The notes beneath the pieces are model-generated. The model saw only the letters and a list, made by a program, of their open reading frames with translations, was not told the origin of the DNA and did not search any database. 64,000 bases of DNA. It comes from Odiellus spinosus (lineage: Eukaryota; Arthropoda; Arachnida; Opiliones; Phalangiidae). The position numbers and the translations under genes were made by a program. The DNA lies in assembly GCA_963920705.1 (NCBI GenBank), contig OY987240.1, positions 7,915,676-7,979,675 of the forward strand, read 5' to 3'. This document shows, in pieces, positions 32,615 to 43,713 of the stretch; position 1 is the stretch's first letter, and each line of letters starts with the position of its first letter.

Positions 32615-34170
32615 AATGAGCAATATCAATCCGTGGTTCGCGTTTAATTTTTGAATGGAAAATAATAAAGGCGAAGTAGAATGCTGTCTATGGGGACCCT
32701 TCACCATCTTTGACAACCGTGGCATTTATTATTATTATTATTATTTTTGATGAGCAGGCCTGGTTACCGAGGAAATCGTTGCAAATATCCACGAAACGAT
32801 TTTCGAAGTAGCAAAGGCCGTGTTTGAGTTACGATAATTAATTGAAGCCCCCATTTGGCTAAGAAAAAAGTTCCGTTTCACCACGATAAGGCGCGAGGGC
32901 CAAATTGCACGAACTTCGGTACGATTCGCTACCGCGCCCTCCATACGAATTCAACATGGCTACTTGTGACTTGTTTCTGTTCCCCAACATGACAATAAAG
33001 GTATGGTGGTGGCCGGTAATTCCGTCCGCATTTTACAAAATCAACAAGAAAACTCTCCCAATGTTAACTCTGTCCAATTTAGGAATATCTTTTTATAAAT
33101 TTTAAAACTTTTGCGCGTATTTTAAGCTAATTTGCTTTCCATAATTTTGATTGGTCTAAAAGATACGAGACGTCTTTCAAAGTCAGTCGACGCTGCCAAT
33201 TCCGTCCGGCCTGAATCTAATCGCCGGACAGTGGCGGGTAATACCCGTCCACCCGTAAATAAGCAGCGTCTAATAACCGGATAACGTCCATTTATTAAAT
33301 TCATAATATGTTGCTCAGTTTCAAAGGCAACTAAAACACCCACACAGGAAAAACCGCGTCATATTATGTTCTAAGCCTTTTTTGAAAATATTGTTACGAA
33401 ACACTACCGCACTCTATACAGAATTCGCGTTAAAAATATTTCCAGCCCTGAAAGACAGCGGAAAAAGCTTGAAAGACACGCTTTCTGCTTTGAAACGATT
33501 GAATTGTCAATCGTGAATGATTTTAGAGCTCGCAAATTCGCGTTTTAATTAGGTATTTTGAAGTTAATTAACTTTAAACTCGACGTTGTTTCGAGTGGAC
33601 GGAATTGAGTTCTGTCGGTAGTTTTTTCTAATCTTCGATAAATAATTAAATACGGCGTCAAGATGAGATCGGAGACGCGTATTTTGAAGCTAAAGATCTG
33701 GATTTTCGAATGGTATCGGGTTCGTATCTGTACAATTTCCTTGATTGTTTTAAATCCTTATTTCCGGAGTCATAAAAAGCTTCATTCCCTTAAATTGGCA
33801 TTAATTTAATCGGAGTAAATTGCTACTTTGTTAATTAATGTCGTATCTTAGCCGAACCTTGTCATATGGCCTTGAAATATTTTTTTTCTGACGGTCTGTT
33901 TATCAGTGTCTAAAATGGCCCATTTTCGTTTAATTTGAGCGAGCCAAATTAAAGATTCACATTTTTAAATCAAAGTGGACGGAATTAGCTTTGGACGGAA
34001 ACCACCACCCTAGGAGGAAAAGTTTCAGCTCAAGCGAGAAGGCTATGGTCGAGACAGAAGCTTATTTTCAAGAGTTTGACTAATCGTATTTTTTGGAGGA
34101 GTTAAAGAAATGGTAGAATCGTTCGGATAGGTGTTTCAACCTTAAACAAGTTTATATTGAACAACGCCAA
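32615..34170 (+). pseudogene. mariner transposase, dead
   Basis: Readable islands in order: an N-terminal VYGDPSPSLTTVAF-like piece near 32690, LVTEEIVANIHETIFEVA at 32760, a second-Asp motif KVPFHHDKAR at 32870, HELRYDSLPRPPY and MATCDLFLFPNM (third catalytic Asp) at 32905-32990. After the nested insertion come KSFSSSEKAMVETEAYFQEF and LEELKKW at 34015-34110. Frameshifts, stops and an internal deletion, including the first Asp region, make it non-functional. Confidence 0.82.
33004..34010. mobile_element. Non-autonomous TA-flanked element, nested in mariner
   Basis: It begins TGGTGGTGGCCGGTAATTCC and ends GGACGGAAACCACCACCC, with TA on both sides. The mariner reading resumes after it. The interior repeats the TTCCGTCC / GGACGGAA motif four or more times. 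A second copy is at 53207-54024. No transposase. Confidence 0.8.
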
Positions 34171-34271
34171 AAAATAAAATTGCGAAAAACTCGCGTCTTC
34201 ATTCCTAACACGGGTACTTAATGATACACCCTCGTAAATAGTATCCGTATATAAGAAATGTTGGTACTTAC

Positions 34272-34371
34272 ACCAGTAAATACAATGTCGAAAATAGGGT
34301 CACCTGTGGTATTAGACGTCTTTTTGGCTCTTAACGATGCTGTAGCGTCTCTCAATTTTACAAATACGAGA
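34272..34371 (-). CDS. Ionotropic receptor-like gene B, S1 exon
   Basis: Same 100-bp length, acceptor (TTTCAG) and donor (GTAAGT) as gene A 7182-7281. Reads LVFVKLRDATASLRAKKTS then GDPIFDIVFTG. It starts in phase 2, but the exon that supplied that phase in gene A has been lost here. Confidence 0.68.
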
Positions 34372-36330
34372 CTGAAAGTTTTTAACATAATGAATTTTGA
34401 TGAAGAATATTTACTATCGAACATTCATTTATGACTCGATAACCTACGATTTGTACTTATTGTTGTACTTTTCAAATTGTTAAGCAACCCTGAGTTTTTT
34501 TTTAAAGATTGTTCTCGCCATTTATAAGGACGGTATTTTAGGGTCAATAGCTGGCATTATAAATGTTCGCTTCGTCCCAACCTTAAAAAGGGACACATCT
34601 TCCGTAGAAACGGGTTCTATTTAACGGCTCTTTTTGTTATTTTCAAGGCTGGAAAAAGTACAGATAATCCTATACACTGACCCAACCATGACAATTTTGC
34701 CGGCTTTAGGACAAAACGAGACAAATACAAGCGCTGAAAACCCCGAAACGAAAGACTAATTAGGGTGTAGAATGTTTCCTAAATACGTATCGTTTTTACG
34801 CAATACTAGCTATTTGGAAAATCAGTCAAAAACGTTTTCAGAGGTGGTGCGTAAATGATTGGTCAATTTTACATTGAGCCGAGATCAGGGGAAAGATAGG
34901 GTGAGGGGGGTTACCACCGAGTCTGTTTAGCCAATCAGAAGGGGAACTACGAAAGCGCCACCTCTGAACAGGAACTACGAAAGCGCCACCTCTGAACAGG
35001 AACTACGAAAGCGCCACCTCTGAACAGGAACTACGAAAGCGCCACCTCTGAACAGGAACTACGAAAGCGCCACCTCTGAACAGGAACTACGAAAGCGCCA
35101 CCTCTGAACAGGAACTACGAAAGCGCCACCTCTGAACAGATCCGCGTGTAAAATGTACCCCAATGGCGCACTTTTTTTTATGGTTTCCCCCCTATTTTCG
35201 TGTCGCACTGCAATTGTAGTTTGTTTTACCGTACTCTGGAAAACTTGATGAAATAACGGTCTTACGTGACGTTTGATAAGTTTAATAAAACATATTGTAT
35301 GGCCGATTCCATAGAATCCAATTGTCCATGACCTCGAAGGAATCCAGTAAGATCGTCCTTGCTCCAATAATCCTACCGTGACAAAAATATAAAATTAATT
35401 AAACACCATAGTTTTCTATTTATCTAGCGAAGCCAACCGAGGGCATTGAAATAAAAACAGTTTGGAGGGTATTTATTCTCTCCAAGGTTGACCAAGAACT
35501 AGCTAGTTCGGATAAATCCACCCGGTTTAAACCAATTTAAAGAGCGAGGTTGTCACCATTTGTTTTCGAATGCCTAATGATTTTCTTTCTGTTTTATCAT
35601 ATTATTAAAACGCCATATTCAAAAATTTTAAACCTCTGGGTGGAGGAATTTTCAAAAAACTTCAAAATGGAAATGTGTCTTTCATGATTATAAGCTTTTA
35701 TGAAAAATGGCAAATGTATATTCATATTTTGAATCATTTTTAAACAATCTTTCCGAAAATGGTACTCAATTTCCATTGGGAGTTCGTGAAAAATCGGCGA
35801 AAGACTCGCTTTAATCCTCTTAAAAAAATCTGCCTAAAAACTGGCTGTATACGTTAAGTACGAGAGGAATAAATTCAACGCTTTCATTCTTTGAACACGA
35901 GACGGTTCATTTAAAAGCTAGAACTTTTTCTCAGAATGATTTTTCAACCACTTACTCCTCTCTTCGTTGTCTAGCTAGAAAATTCAATTAGTGGTCTATA
36001 ACCCTACTGTTTTTAAATAGCCCATTTCTTTCTTCTGGACTGAACAAATGAAATCAAGGTCTATTAACGGTGGACTTTAACGGATAAAGTTGAATAAGAA
36101 AAACCTCCTCTCGCGGCAAAAGTAGAAACTAACGAAAGCTGGCGCGTAGATGATGCGTATAAAGAATACGCGTATTTTGTTAATTACGACTTTTGCCTAC
36201 GCTGTTGGTTTCTAGAGGACGCTTACGAATAATACCAGGTTATGTTACGTATCCGTATCTATATATGTTCATTGGTAATAGAACTAGATGAACTACGTCT
36301 AGGAATCGAATTAAAAAGTCTGTAACTCAC
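34372..36330. other. Intronic part of second segment, with deletions
   Basis: Aligns in blocks with 7290-8340, 9460-9935 and 11370-12760. Two large pieces of gene A are missing, 8340-9470 and 9940-11370. The second included the 114-codon exon. Contains the 28-bp minisatellite (next entry) and the empty site for foldback-like element 2 near 36075. Confidence 0.65.
34938..35141. repeat. 28-bp minisatellite, seven units
   Basis: Seven tandem copies of GGAACTACGAAAGCGCCACC plus TCTGAACA. Gene A has a single copy at 9553-9582, so amplification followed the segmental duplication. Confidence 0.92.
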
Positions 36331-36403
36331 CGATGTAAATTTCAAATTGTACTTTTCGTCTTGTAGAGGCATGATGATGGACCTTTAGATTTCGAGGAAC
36401 GCT
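36331..36403 (-). CDS. Ionotropic receptor-like gene B, upstream exon remnant
   Basis: Homologous to 12818-12903. It keeps IIMPLQDEKYNLKFTS and the GTGAGT donor but has a short deletion relative to gene A. The upstream boundary is uncertain. Confidence 0.42.
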
Positions 36404-37856
36404 CTAATGTTTTTAACCCTATATGATCTTTAACAATATAATAATGCTCTTATTTCACTCTAGCTTCTTAAGTAAATAAAAAATATATGAAAGAAAATTG
36501 CGCTAGGAATGCCCAAGGCAACTGAAAGCCGTTTTACGAAGCGACCGGTCGAGGGTGGAGCTTACGCGCTTGCCATCAATCTCTTTCAACACGTGACTTC
36601 TAAATCTCACCAACACCCGGTGGCTTCGTCGAGGGGCTGACACTCGTGAGCTCGGACGTACGCGATGTTTGAAATCTTTGTACTGTCAAAGCTGAACTCA
36701 GAGTTCGTAAGAGTTCCAACTCAACGCACTGTCAAAGCTGAACTTACAAGTTAGTGAACTCGGGTGTACAGCGAATTCGAGAGTGTCGGACACCTCGGGC
36801 TTCGTTGGGGGCTTTATTTTAAACAGAAGTATATAAATGTAATCACTGGATCAAAAGTGTTAAGGTAGGCAATATCTAGAGATGTTGAACAATATTGAAA
36901 TTCAGATATCTAGCTATTGACTCCCATGTTCCGTTCCGCCGCCCCTATATATTAATTCATATTAGGGGTCGGATTTCATTGGATTTTCATAGGTTTCTAT
37001 TTTATTCGTGTATCCTTTATATAGAGCTAGACTGGAAAGTTCTAGAATATCTAGAAAGTGCCAAGTGCAAATATTTACGCGTTTTAGACGCTCCGCTTCT
37101 TGTCTTGTGACGCGATATGATCCCAAGCGGCGTTATATATTTCGAGTTCTGTTGGCCAATCGATCGCTTTCAACTTGATACGTAAAATTTTAAGGGGAAG
37201 CGGTACGAAGTCTTTTCTGGGATTCTGCGCTTCAATTGAAGCTCCAGACAATTGCTTAATAAATATGGAAATTCCGAATTAGTCAATTTTATTCAAAAGT
37301 TTATATATATAAACCACTGCCTTCTGTAATACTAGGCCACGAAATGCCAACTACAACTTTTTTTTTCTTGACAATTTTAATTTGCAATTTGTCCGAGATA
37401 GATGTCCCTTTCCTGATGTATGAATAGCCATTCGCGAGTCTCGCGTCGCCAAGAGCCAATTAGATAAGGCTCTATCGAAGTAAGATCGTAGAACTCCTAG
37501 CGACATCTAGGTGATAACGTAGAGATCTTGATTTAAATTTAAGATTTGATTAATGTAAATATTTAAAAATCACTGTTTAATTATTCAAATTAAATCCTAA
37601 TTAATTTATTCTCCATTATTAACCTAAAATTCGTATCAATTTTTTAGTTTTCGGCCTACATTTGAATTTCCCGCTTTTTTTAACCTCAAGAAAGCGACGT
37701 CTAACGATATTTTTGAAATCGGTAACGCCACCCCCTTGCTTTTCCTACGGATAGGCATAGTATTAAAGAAGGCAGTGTATAAACACTGGATCGGAAGGAT
37801 TAAGGTATATTCGCGTGTAGGGGCAGTGGAACATAACACGTAGCGATATCTAGAGG
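36404..37856. other. End of second segment and partial third copy, no gene seen
   Basis: 36840-36990 and 37785-37856 both match 13000-13150 (CACTGGATC..., AATATCTAGAG), so this part exists three times in the window. 36560-36790 is GC-richer and holds two copies of CACTGTCAAAGCTGAACT. No gene recognised. Confidence 0.45.
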
Positions 37857-39906
37857 GGAAGCCCTCATATGAGCAGTTCCCATAAGAGCGGCTCCCATAA
37901 TCGCGGTTCCCAAAACAGCAGTTCTCAAAACAGCGGTTCCCAAAATAGCGGATTGAAGCACTTGATGTATTTTAATGGGCTGTACGAACGATGTTTAGAA
38001 CATTTGTTTACCTGCATCTTATATAAACCTACACAAGTGTTTGGTTAGACGTACATTCCCAAGGTTAGATGAAGGACAAATATTTTCAATGGTTTGGCTT
38101 GGTAAGGTTATTTTAGTTTAATAAATGTTCGTTTTTATCCCAAAATGTATTTATCTTAGAATATTATCCATGTTCGGATAAAAACATTGAAAATTTATTT
38201 TCCGGAAATTTAATGAATAAAAAGATAATTTATAATCTTAGTTTCGTTTTATATTTATATTCTTCAAATTCAAAGTCAATTTGAAATAGTTTTCTTATAT
38301 TTTAGATTAAATTCTGAATTTTCTTATCCATTTTTGCACGTTTAGAAACGAGTAACAATTATACGTACAAATTTCATTTTTTAGTTACAAACCATTTTAT
38401 CCGAAAATAAAATATCTGGAAATATACGAATAATAGAAGATAATGGATATCCGATTCCGAGCTCTAAGGTTAGGTGAGGATAGACATCCATTCCGAAGGT
38501 TCGACGAAGAACGAATACTGTGTAATGGTTTAGCTGGATTAGGCTAGGTTAGGACAGACTTATATTCCCAACGTTGTATGGAGGACGGACACTCGTAATG
38601 GTTTCACTGGGTTAGGCTAGACGCAAATTGCCAAGGTTGGATGAAGGTCGAATACTTCGTAACGGTTTGACAGGGTTAGGTAAGGTTAGGATAGACACCA
38701 TTTCCGAAAGTTTGATGAAGGACGAATACTTCATATTGGGTAAGGTTATGTTAGGATACACATTAATTCCCATGGTTGGATGAAGGACAATTATTTGTAA
38801 TGGTTTGGCTCGGTTAGGTTATGTAAGACGTCCATTCCCAAGCTTGGATGAAGAACGAATATTTAATATTGGTTGGGTTGGGTTAAGTTAGCTTAAGATG
38901 GACATCTATTCCCAAGGTTGGATGAAATACAAATTCTTCATATTGGGTTACGTTGGGTTAGGTTCGGATCGACATCCATTCCTATGGTTGGATGAAGCAC
39001 GAATACTTCGTAACGGTTTGGCTGGGTTAGGTTAGACGTCCATTCCCAAGGTTAGATGAAGAACGAAAACTTCGTATTGGCTTAGGTGGGGTTAGGTCCG
39101 GATAGGCATTAATTCCCATGATGGGATGAAGGACGACTATTTTTAATGGTTTCTCTAGGTTACGTTAGGTAAGACGTCGATTCCCAAGGTTGGATGAAGG
39201 ACGAGTACTTCATATGGGTTTGGCTGGGTTAATTAAAGTTAGGATGGACATCCATTCCCAATCTTAAATGAAGGATGAATACTGGGTAAGGTTGGGTTAG
39301 ATTAGGTTAGGTTAGGATAGAAAGGTAGGATGAAGGACGAATACTTTGTAATGATTTGGCTGTGTTAGGTTAGGTAAGGTTATACATCCATTCCCAAAGT
39401 TTAAAGAAGGGCGAATACTTTCTAATGGTTTGGCTGGGTTAGATTAGATTAGGTATTGCACGGAATTCGTATATATTTTATTACTTGGATATATACTATA
39501 TTCTGATGTATATTATCTGTTTGAATAAAAATAAACTATTTTTCATTCGAGATACGAATACTTCGCAATGGTTTGGCCGGTTAGGGTAAGGTTAGGTTAG
39601 GTTTGGTTAGACATCCAAATACCAAAGTTTGATGAAGGGCGAATATTTCGTACTGGGTTAGGTTAGGTTGCGTTAGGACATACATAATTCCCATGGTTGG
39701 AAGAAGTACGATTACTTCGTAATAGTTTGGCTTGGTATATTAGAGAAAAGCTCACAGCTCGAGAAAAACTCTGCTATTTCCCAAAAAAGAGGTAGCCAAC
39801 TCCCTAAACAGCGGCCGCTCTTATTAAAAGAGCAGTTTTGAGCTTCGCCGCTGTTTTTTGGAAATCGAGGTTGCTGTTTTGGGAACTGCTCTTCTGGAAA
39901 GCACCC
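37857..39906. mobile_element. Foldback-like element 3 with 9-bp target duplication
   Basis: ATCTAGAGG occurs at 37848-37856 and 39907-39915. Inside, the left arm has units of type TCCCATAAGAGCGGC and TTCCCAAAACAGCAG. The right arm has the inverse (AAGAGCAGTTTTGAGC, GTTTTGGGAACTGCTC). The extreme ends both lead into GAGCAGTTCCC, oriented inward. The pre-insertion target is visible at 13071 (ATCTAGAGGA). Interior cargo is a TTAGG-rich array. No transposase ORF. Confidence 0.72.
38040..39735. repeat. 66-76-bp degenerate tandem repeat with TTAGG motifs
   Basis: About 16 units with consensus parts CATCCATTCCCAAGGTTGGA, TGAAGGACGAATACTTCG, TAATGGTTTGGCTGGGTTAG and GTTAGGTTAGGA. Unrelated AT-rich sequence interrupts at 38110-38450 and 39470-39560. 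It is the interior of foldback-like element 3. Confidence 0.8.
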
Positions 39907-39915
39907 ATCTAGAGG

Positions 39916-40485
39916 AGATGTATGTTCTCTTGAACAACAATGTGGATTCTCATTTCATTTGTATTCTTATTATTTTCTTTTAGTTACGAACCCTTTATGT
40001 AGAGTACTGGAAAGATCTAGAATTTTCTAGTTTTTACTAGAAATAAAGAGTACAATGCCATCGAAGGAAATTTAAACCATTTCTCTTTTTTGACAAAATC
40101 ACAAATATATATTATGTAGGTACCCTTTTAACGGATTCTTTTCACCAAACGGTTTTTGCAGCAGAAAACAAAAATGAGAAGAATGCTCTAAATTAGAGTG
40201 AAAATTATTTTTCATGGTTAATAGTGTAGCTGCTTAAGTAACGTACTAAAAGTTAGTATGGCACTGGTGTAAAACAAGTGGACAAAAAGTGGGACGGTAT
40301 ACATCAATGTTCAAGTTTTAGGGTTGAAATTTAATTTGGATAAAATAGATGTAAAAGTATTTGGTCTATTTACTGCCAATTTAGTTAAAGCTTTTGTCAT
40401 TTAGTCTCTTTTCAGCCATTTTAGTAAGAATATTCACATTACGCGTGTTTGTGGCATGAAAAATGTAGGTGGCGACAGAAGCCTA
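39916..40485. other. No gene seen
   Basis: AT-rich sequence with no repeat or coding signal that I can support. Confidence 0.4.
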
Positions 40486-40801
40486 TGAAACCCTCCTTTG
40501 AAGTCTATTACTCCCGGGTCTTGTCTACCCCTCTCTGTATGGGTTACTCTCAAAAATCGCGATTCGTACGCCTCCTAACGGTAGATATTTTCGGAGCGGG
40601 AGTTCGTCCAGCGAATATCTCTAGCAACCTTGGAGTTCGTCAACCAAACGTCGTCGTATTTGGAGAGAAAGAATCTCCAATTTTCCGTAGACAAGGGGTA
40701 TGAAGTAGGACCCCTCCGATCTCGTAAAATTGGGAATAGTACCCATACAGAGAGGAGCCCTTTATGGAACATTAGAGTAGTAGACTTCAAAGGAGGGTTT
40801 C
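40486..40801. mobile_element. MITE with ~60-bp terminal inverted repeats
   Basis: Left end GAAACCCTCCTTTGAAGTCT and right end AGACTTCAAAGGAGGGTTTC are perfect inverses. Homology continues inward to CCTCTCTGTATGGGT against ACCCATACAGAGAGG. Overlapping small ORFs are incidental. Confidence 0.8.
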
Positions 40802-41157
40802 TGGTGGTGGTAAGATTCTAAATAATATTAGTATGTAATGTAGTATAATAATTTTTATTGAAACAGGTTATCCATTTTATATAAAGGCCACTCGAAAAGA
40901 CTAAATAAACCAAATAAATTGTTTCTGCTTTTACTTAAAACTTATGGTTAAAAAACTTTTTTTTTCTTAAAAGTTGTACTTTTAAATAGCCGTAATTGGT
41001 TTTTTAGTAGATATTTTTTGATTTTATGAAAAGAAGCTAAGGCTTTTTTCAAAGTTAGCCTTAAAGTTGGGCCACATTACGTCACACATTACATTTTAGG
41101 ACCCCCGCGAAATTTAAAAAAATTAAAAACCAAAAAAACTAAAAGAGGTTGACCTTT

Positions 41158-42878
41158 CAGGGGCGTAACAACTAGGGGGGGGGGGGCACAGGGGGCATTG
41201 CCCTCTCCTATGTTGATCTTGCCCCCTGCAATAAATTCGATTGCTCCCTGCAATGTCGAACTTGCCCCCTCCAAAACATTTGGATTGCCCCCTCCAAAAC
41301 ATTTGGATTGCCCTCTCCAAAACATTTGGTTTGCCCTCTCCAAAACATTTGGATTGCCCCCTCCAAAACATTTGGATTGCCCCCTCCAAAACATTTGGAT
41401 TGCCCCCTCCAAAACATTTGGATTGCCCCCTCCAAAACATTTGGATTGCCCCCTCCAAAACATTTGGATTGCCCCCTCCAAAACATTTGGATTGCCCCCT
41501 CCAAAACATTTGGATTGCCCCCTCCAAAACATTTGGATTGCCCCCTCCAAAACATTTGGATTGCCCCCTCCAAAACATTTGGATTGCCCCCTCCAAAACA
41601 TTTGGATTGCCCCCTCCAAAACATTTGGATTGCCCCCTCCAAAACATTTGGATTGCCCCCTCCAAAACATTTGGATTGCCCCCTCCAAAACATTTGGATT
41701 GCCCCCTCCAAAACATTTGGATTGCCCCCTCCAAAACATTTGGATTGCCCCCTCCAAAACATTTGGATTGCCCCCTCCAAAACATTTGGATTGCCCCCTC
41801 CAAAACATTTGGATTGCCCCCTCCAAATTATTAAGATTGTCGCCTATATTGTGGAAGTAAAACATTTTCCCTGCTAAACACGCAATAATTTTCAAAAAAA
41901 TACTTCTAATTATTCTATATTGGGAGAAATATTTTATATGAAAATCTTGTAGCTCTAAAAATGTATTTCCTTGGTAACTACTAGACCTAGTTCATAATGT
42001 TCATATAGAAAAATTTTACTGCTATAAAAACCACCGTATTTAAAGAGGTGGTTACTCATCGGTTAAGACCGAAGAAAAATTACTAATGTAAGCCTTCAAG
42101 GCTGTTAAAGCGTGTTACATTGACATTCCCACTCTTCACTTTAATCGCTTAAGCTAAACTAAAAGTATACTTCAAAAACATAAAGCCCAAAACTAAAAAT
42201 TAAAGTGAAAAACAAACCCTCGAATCTCAGCCCTGACTAGATTAGACTCGCCGTTGAACTGAAGTAAGAATTCTACACGTTTAAGGTTTTAACTTTAGAA
42301 ATGTTTAAAATAAGAAAACTGACGGAATATTTTGCGGACATAAAATCCAAATATGAAGGTAAATTACACAAAATTTGTTGACCAACTTGACCACGGTGAA
42401 TAACGTATAATAATATTAATAAAATAATTGAAGATTCAGCTAGTCATGGTGAAAAGAAACTGCTTATTAAATGTTTTATGAGTGCTTTCGGATGAACTGG
42501 AGCAGTGACTCCCTTTTCAATCATTTTATACTCTAACAAAATAACAAAAATACGTCCGAAAGATAACCTGAAAACGTTTATTTAATACAGTTTCCTTTTA
42601 ACCATGCAGCAGCTGTCTCGACTCTAGTGAATTATTTGAATAGTATTATACAATACTATTGTTGTACAGTACTTGTGGGTAGGACTAGGACGTCTGTATT
42701 TGAAAAATTAAAATACCTTTTAGTGTAAAAAATAAAAAATTGATATTCCCCCCCCCTTCTCCCATCTAAAAAAGGTATGCATTTGAAAATAAATTTCAAT
42801 GTAGGAAAAAATCAAAATAAATTGTCACATTTGCGGATTTTGCCCCCCCCCCCTCTGAAAAACGTTCCTACGCCTCTG
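41158..42878. mobile_element. hAT-like non-autonomous element with internal minisatellite
   Basis: It begins CAGGGGCGTAAC and ends TACGCCTCTG, an inverted match to the CAGRGGCGTA type of hAT terminus. Flanking 8-mers TGACCTTT and GACCATTT are near-matches that could be a decayed target duplication. G and C homopolymers occur near both ends. The 23-bp minisatellite fills 41264-41827. No transposase. Confidence 0.6.
41264..41827. repeat. 23-bp minisatellite, about 24 units
   Basis: Unit TTGCCCCCTCCAAAACATTTGGA less one or two edge choices, almost invariant except for CCCCC to CCCTC in three early units. 23 is not a multiple of three and no frame has a stop, so ORFs of 190-268 codons appear in at least five frames. 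They encode the same 23-residue repeat and are not genes. Confidence 0.96.
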
Positions 42879-43713
42879 GACCATTTTCGAGATGATCATC
42901 GGACTCCTCGCATTGTACTCTATAAACATGAGTAAATTCCAAAGAATCAACCGAAACGCTAGTAAGATATTGGTATTTTCGCAAGAGCCTAATTTTTTTC
43001 TCTGACGTTCTAAATATCTTGGGGGTTTCCTCTTAATTTCGCCAAAAAAATGAAAAAATCAATTATTCTTATTTTCATCTTGTAACTACTTGGGTTCGTA
43101 TGAATAGAAGAATCACTTAATATTCTTATAAACTTTTAATTAGCTCTTAAATTAGTTCTTAATTAAATAACAATATAAATTAATTAATATATAAATAAGT
43201 TAATCAACAGGAGTCCTGAGTTCGAATCTCTCATTAAGTCCCAATAGTTACGATCTGCCCCCATCTGTAGGTTTCCCTTGATTATATAGGTCTTCCCTGT
43301 AGTCACGTGACTTCCTAGGTGGCCATGAATCCTCATGATATAGGTGGCGTCCTCTATAGGATATTTCCTCAGGGTTTGAAATTATAATTAAGTCCCATTT
43401 GACAGCATGCAGCTCGTGAACCTAGGTAAGCTCTTTGGTCTTTCATTAAATGTATAAAGGGGTCCCCATTACAATCTTAAAATCATAGAATCCAAGTTTT
43501 TTAAGCATAGAAAAGTGTACCAAATTTCATTTGTATCTGCTGAACCATGGTTGCATGTCTAGGTGAAACCATTTGGAATGACCCAATTCTAGAACTAAAC
43601 AGATTGAAGAAGATGACACTTGACCCCAGTTTATAGTTTTTGAGCACCATCCCCATTAAAATATTCATTTAACTTTTGTAGTTTTTAAGCGCCACATATA
43701 TATTAAAAATATA
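42879..43713. other. No gene seen
   Basis: AT-rich. The segment GAGTTCGAATCTC at about 43213 resembles a Pol III B box but has no accompanying A box or tRNA fold. Confidence 0.4.

Larger units (their letters stand above)
32440..34234. mobile_element. mariner-like element, interrupted
   Basis: The terminal inverted repeats begin CGAGGGTGGGTCACTAAGTA and CGAGGGTGTATCATTAAGTA. TA is duplicated at 32438-32439 and 34235-34236, as expected for Tc1/mariner. The paralogous site near 7160 is empty. The element carries a decayed transposase (see next entry) and is itself split by an insertion at 33004-34010. Confidence 0.88.

Noticed and set aside
38040..39735. TTAGG-rich tract considered as a telomere
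   Set aside because: Motifs are degenerate and embedded in a ~70-bp unit within a mobile element; not a terminal (TTAGG)n run.
41089..41895. Five overlapping 190-268-codon ORFs
   Set aside because: The 23-bp minisatellite lacks stops in all frames; all ORFs read the same 23-residue repeat.
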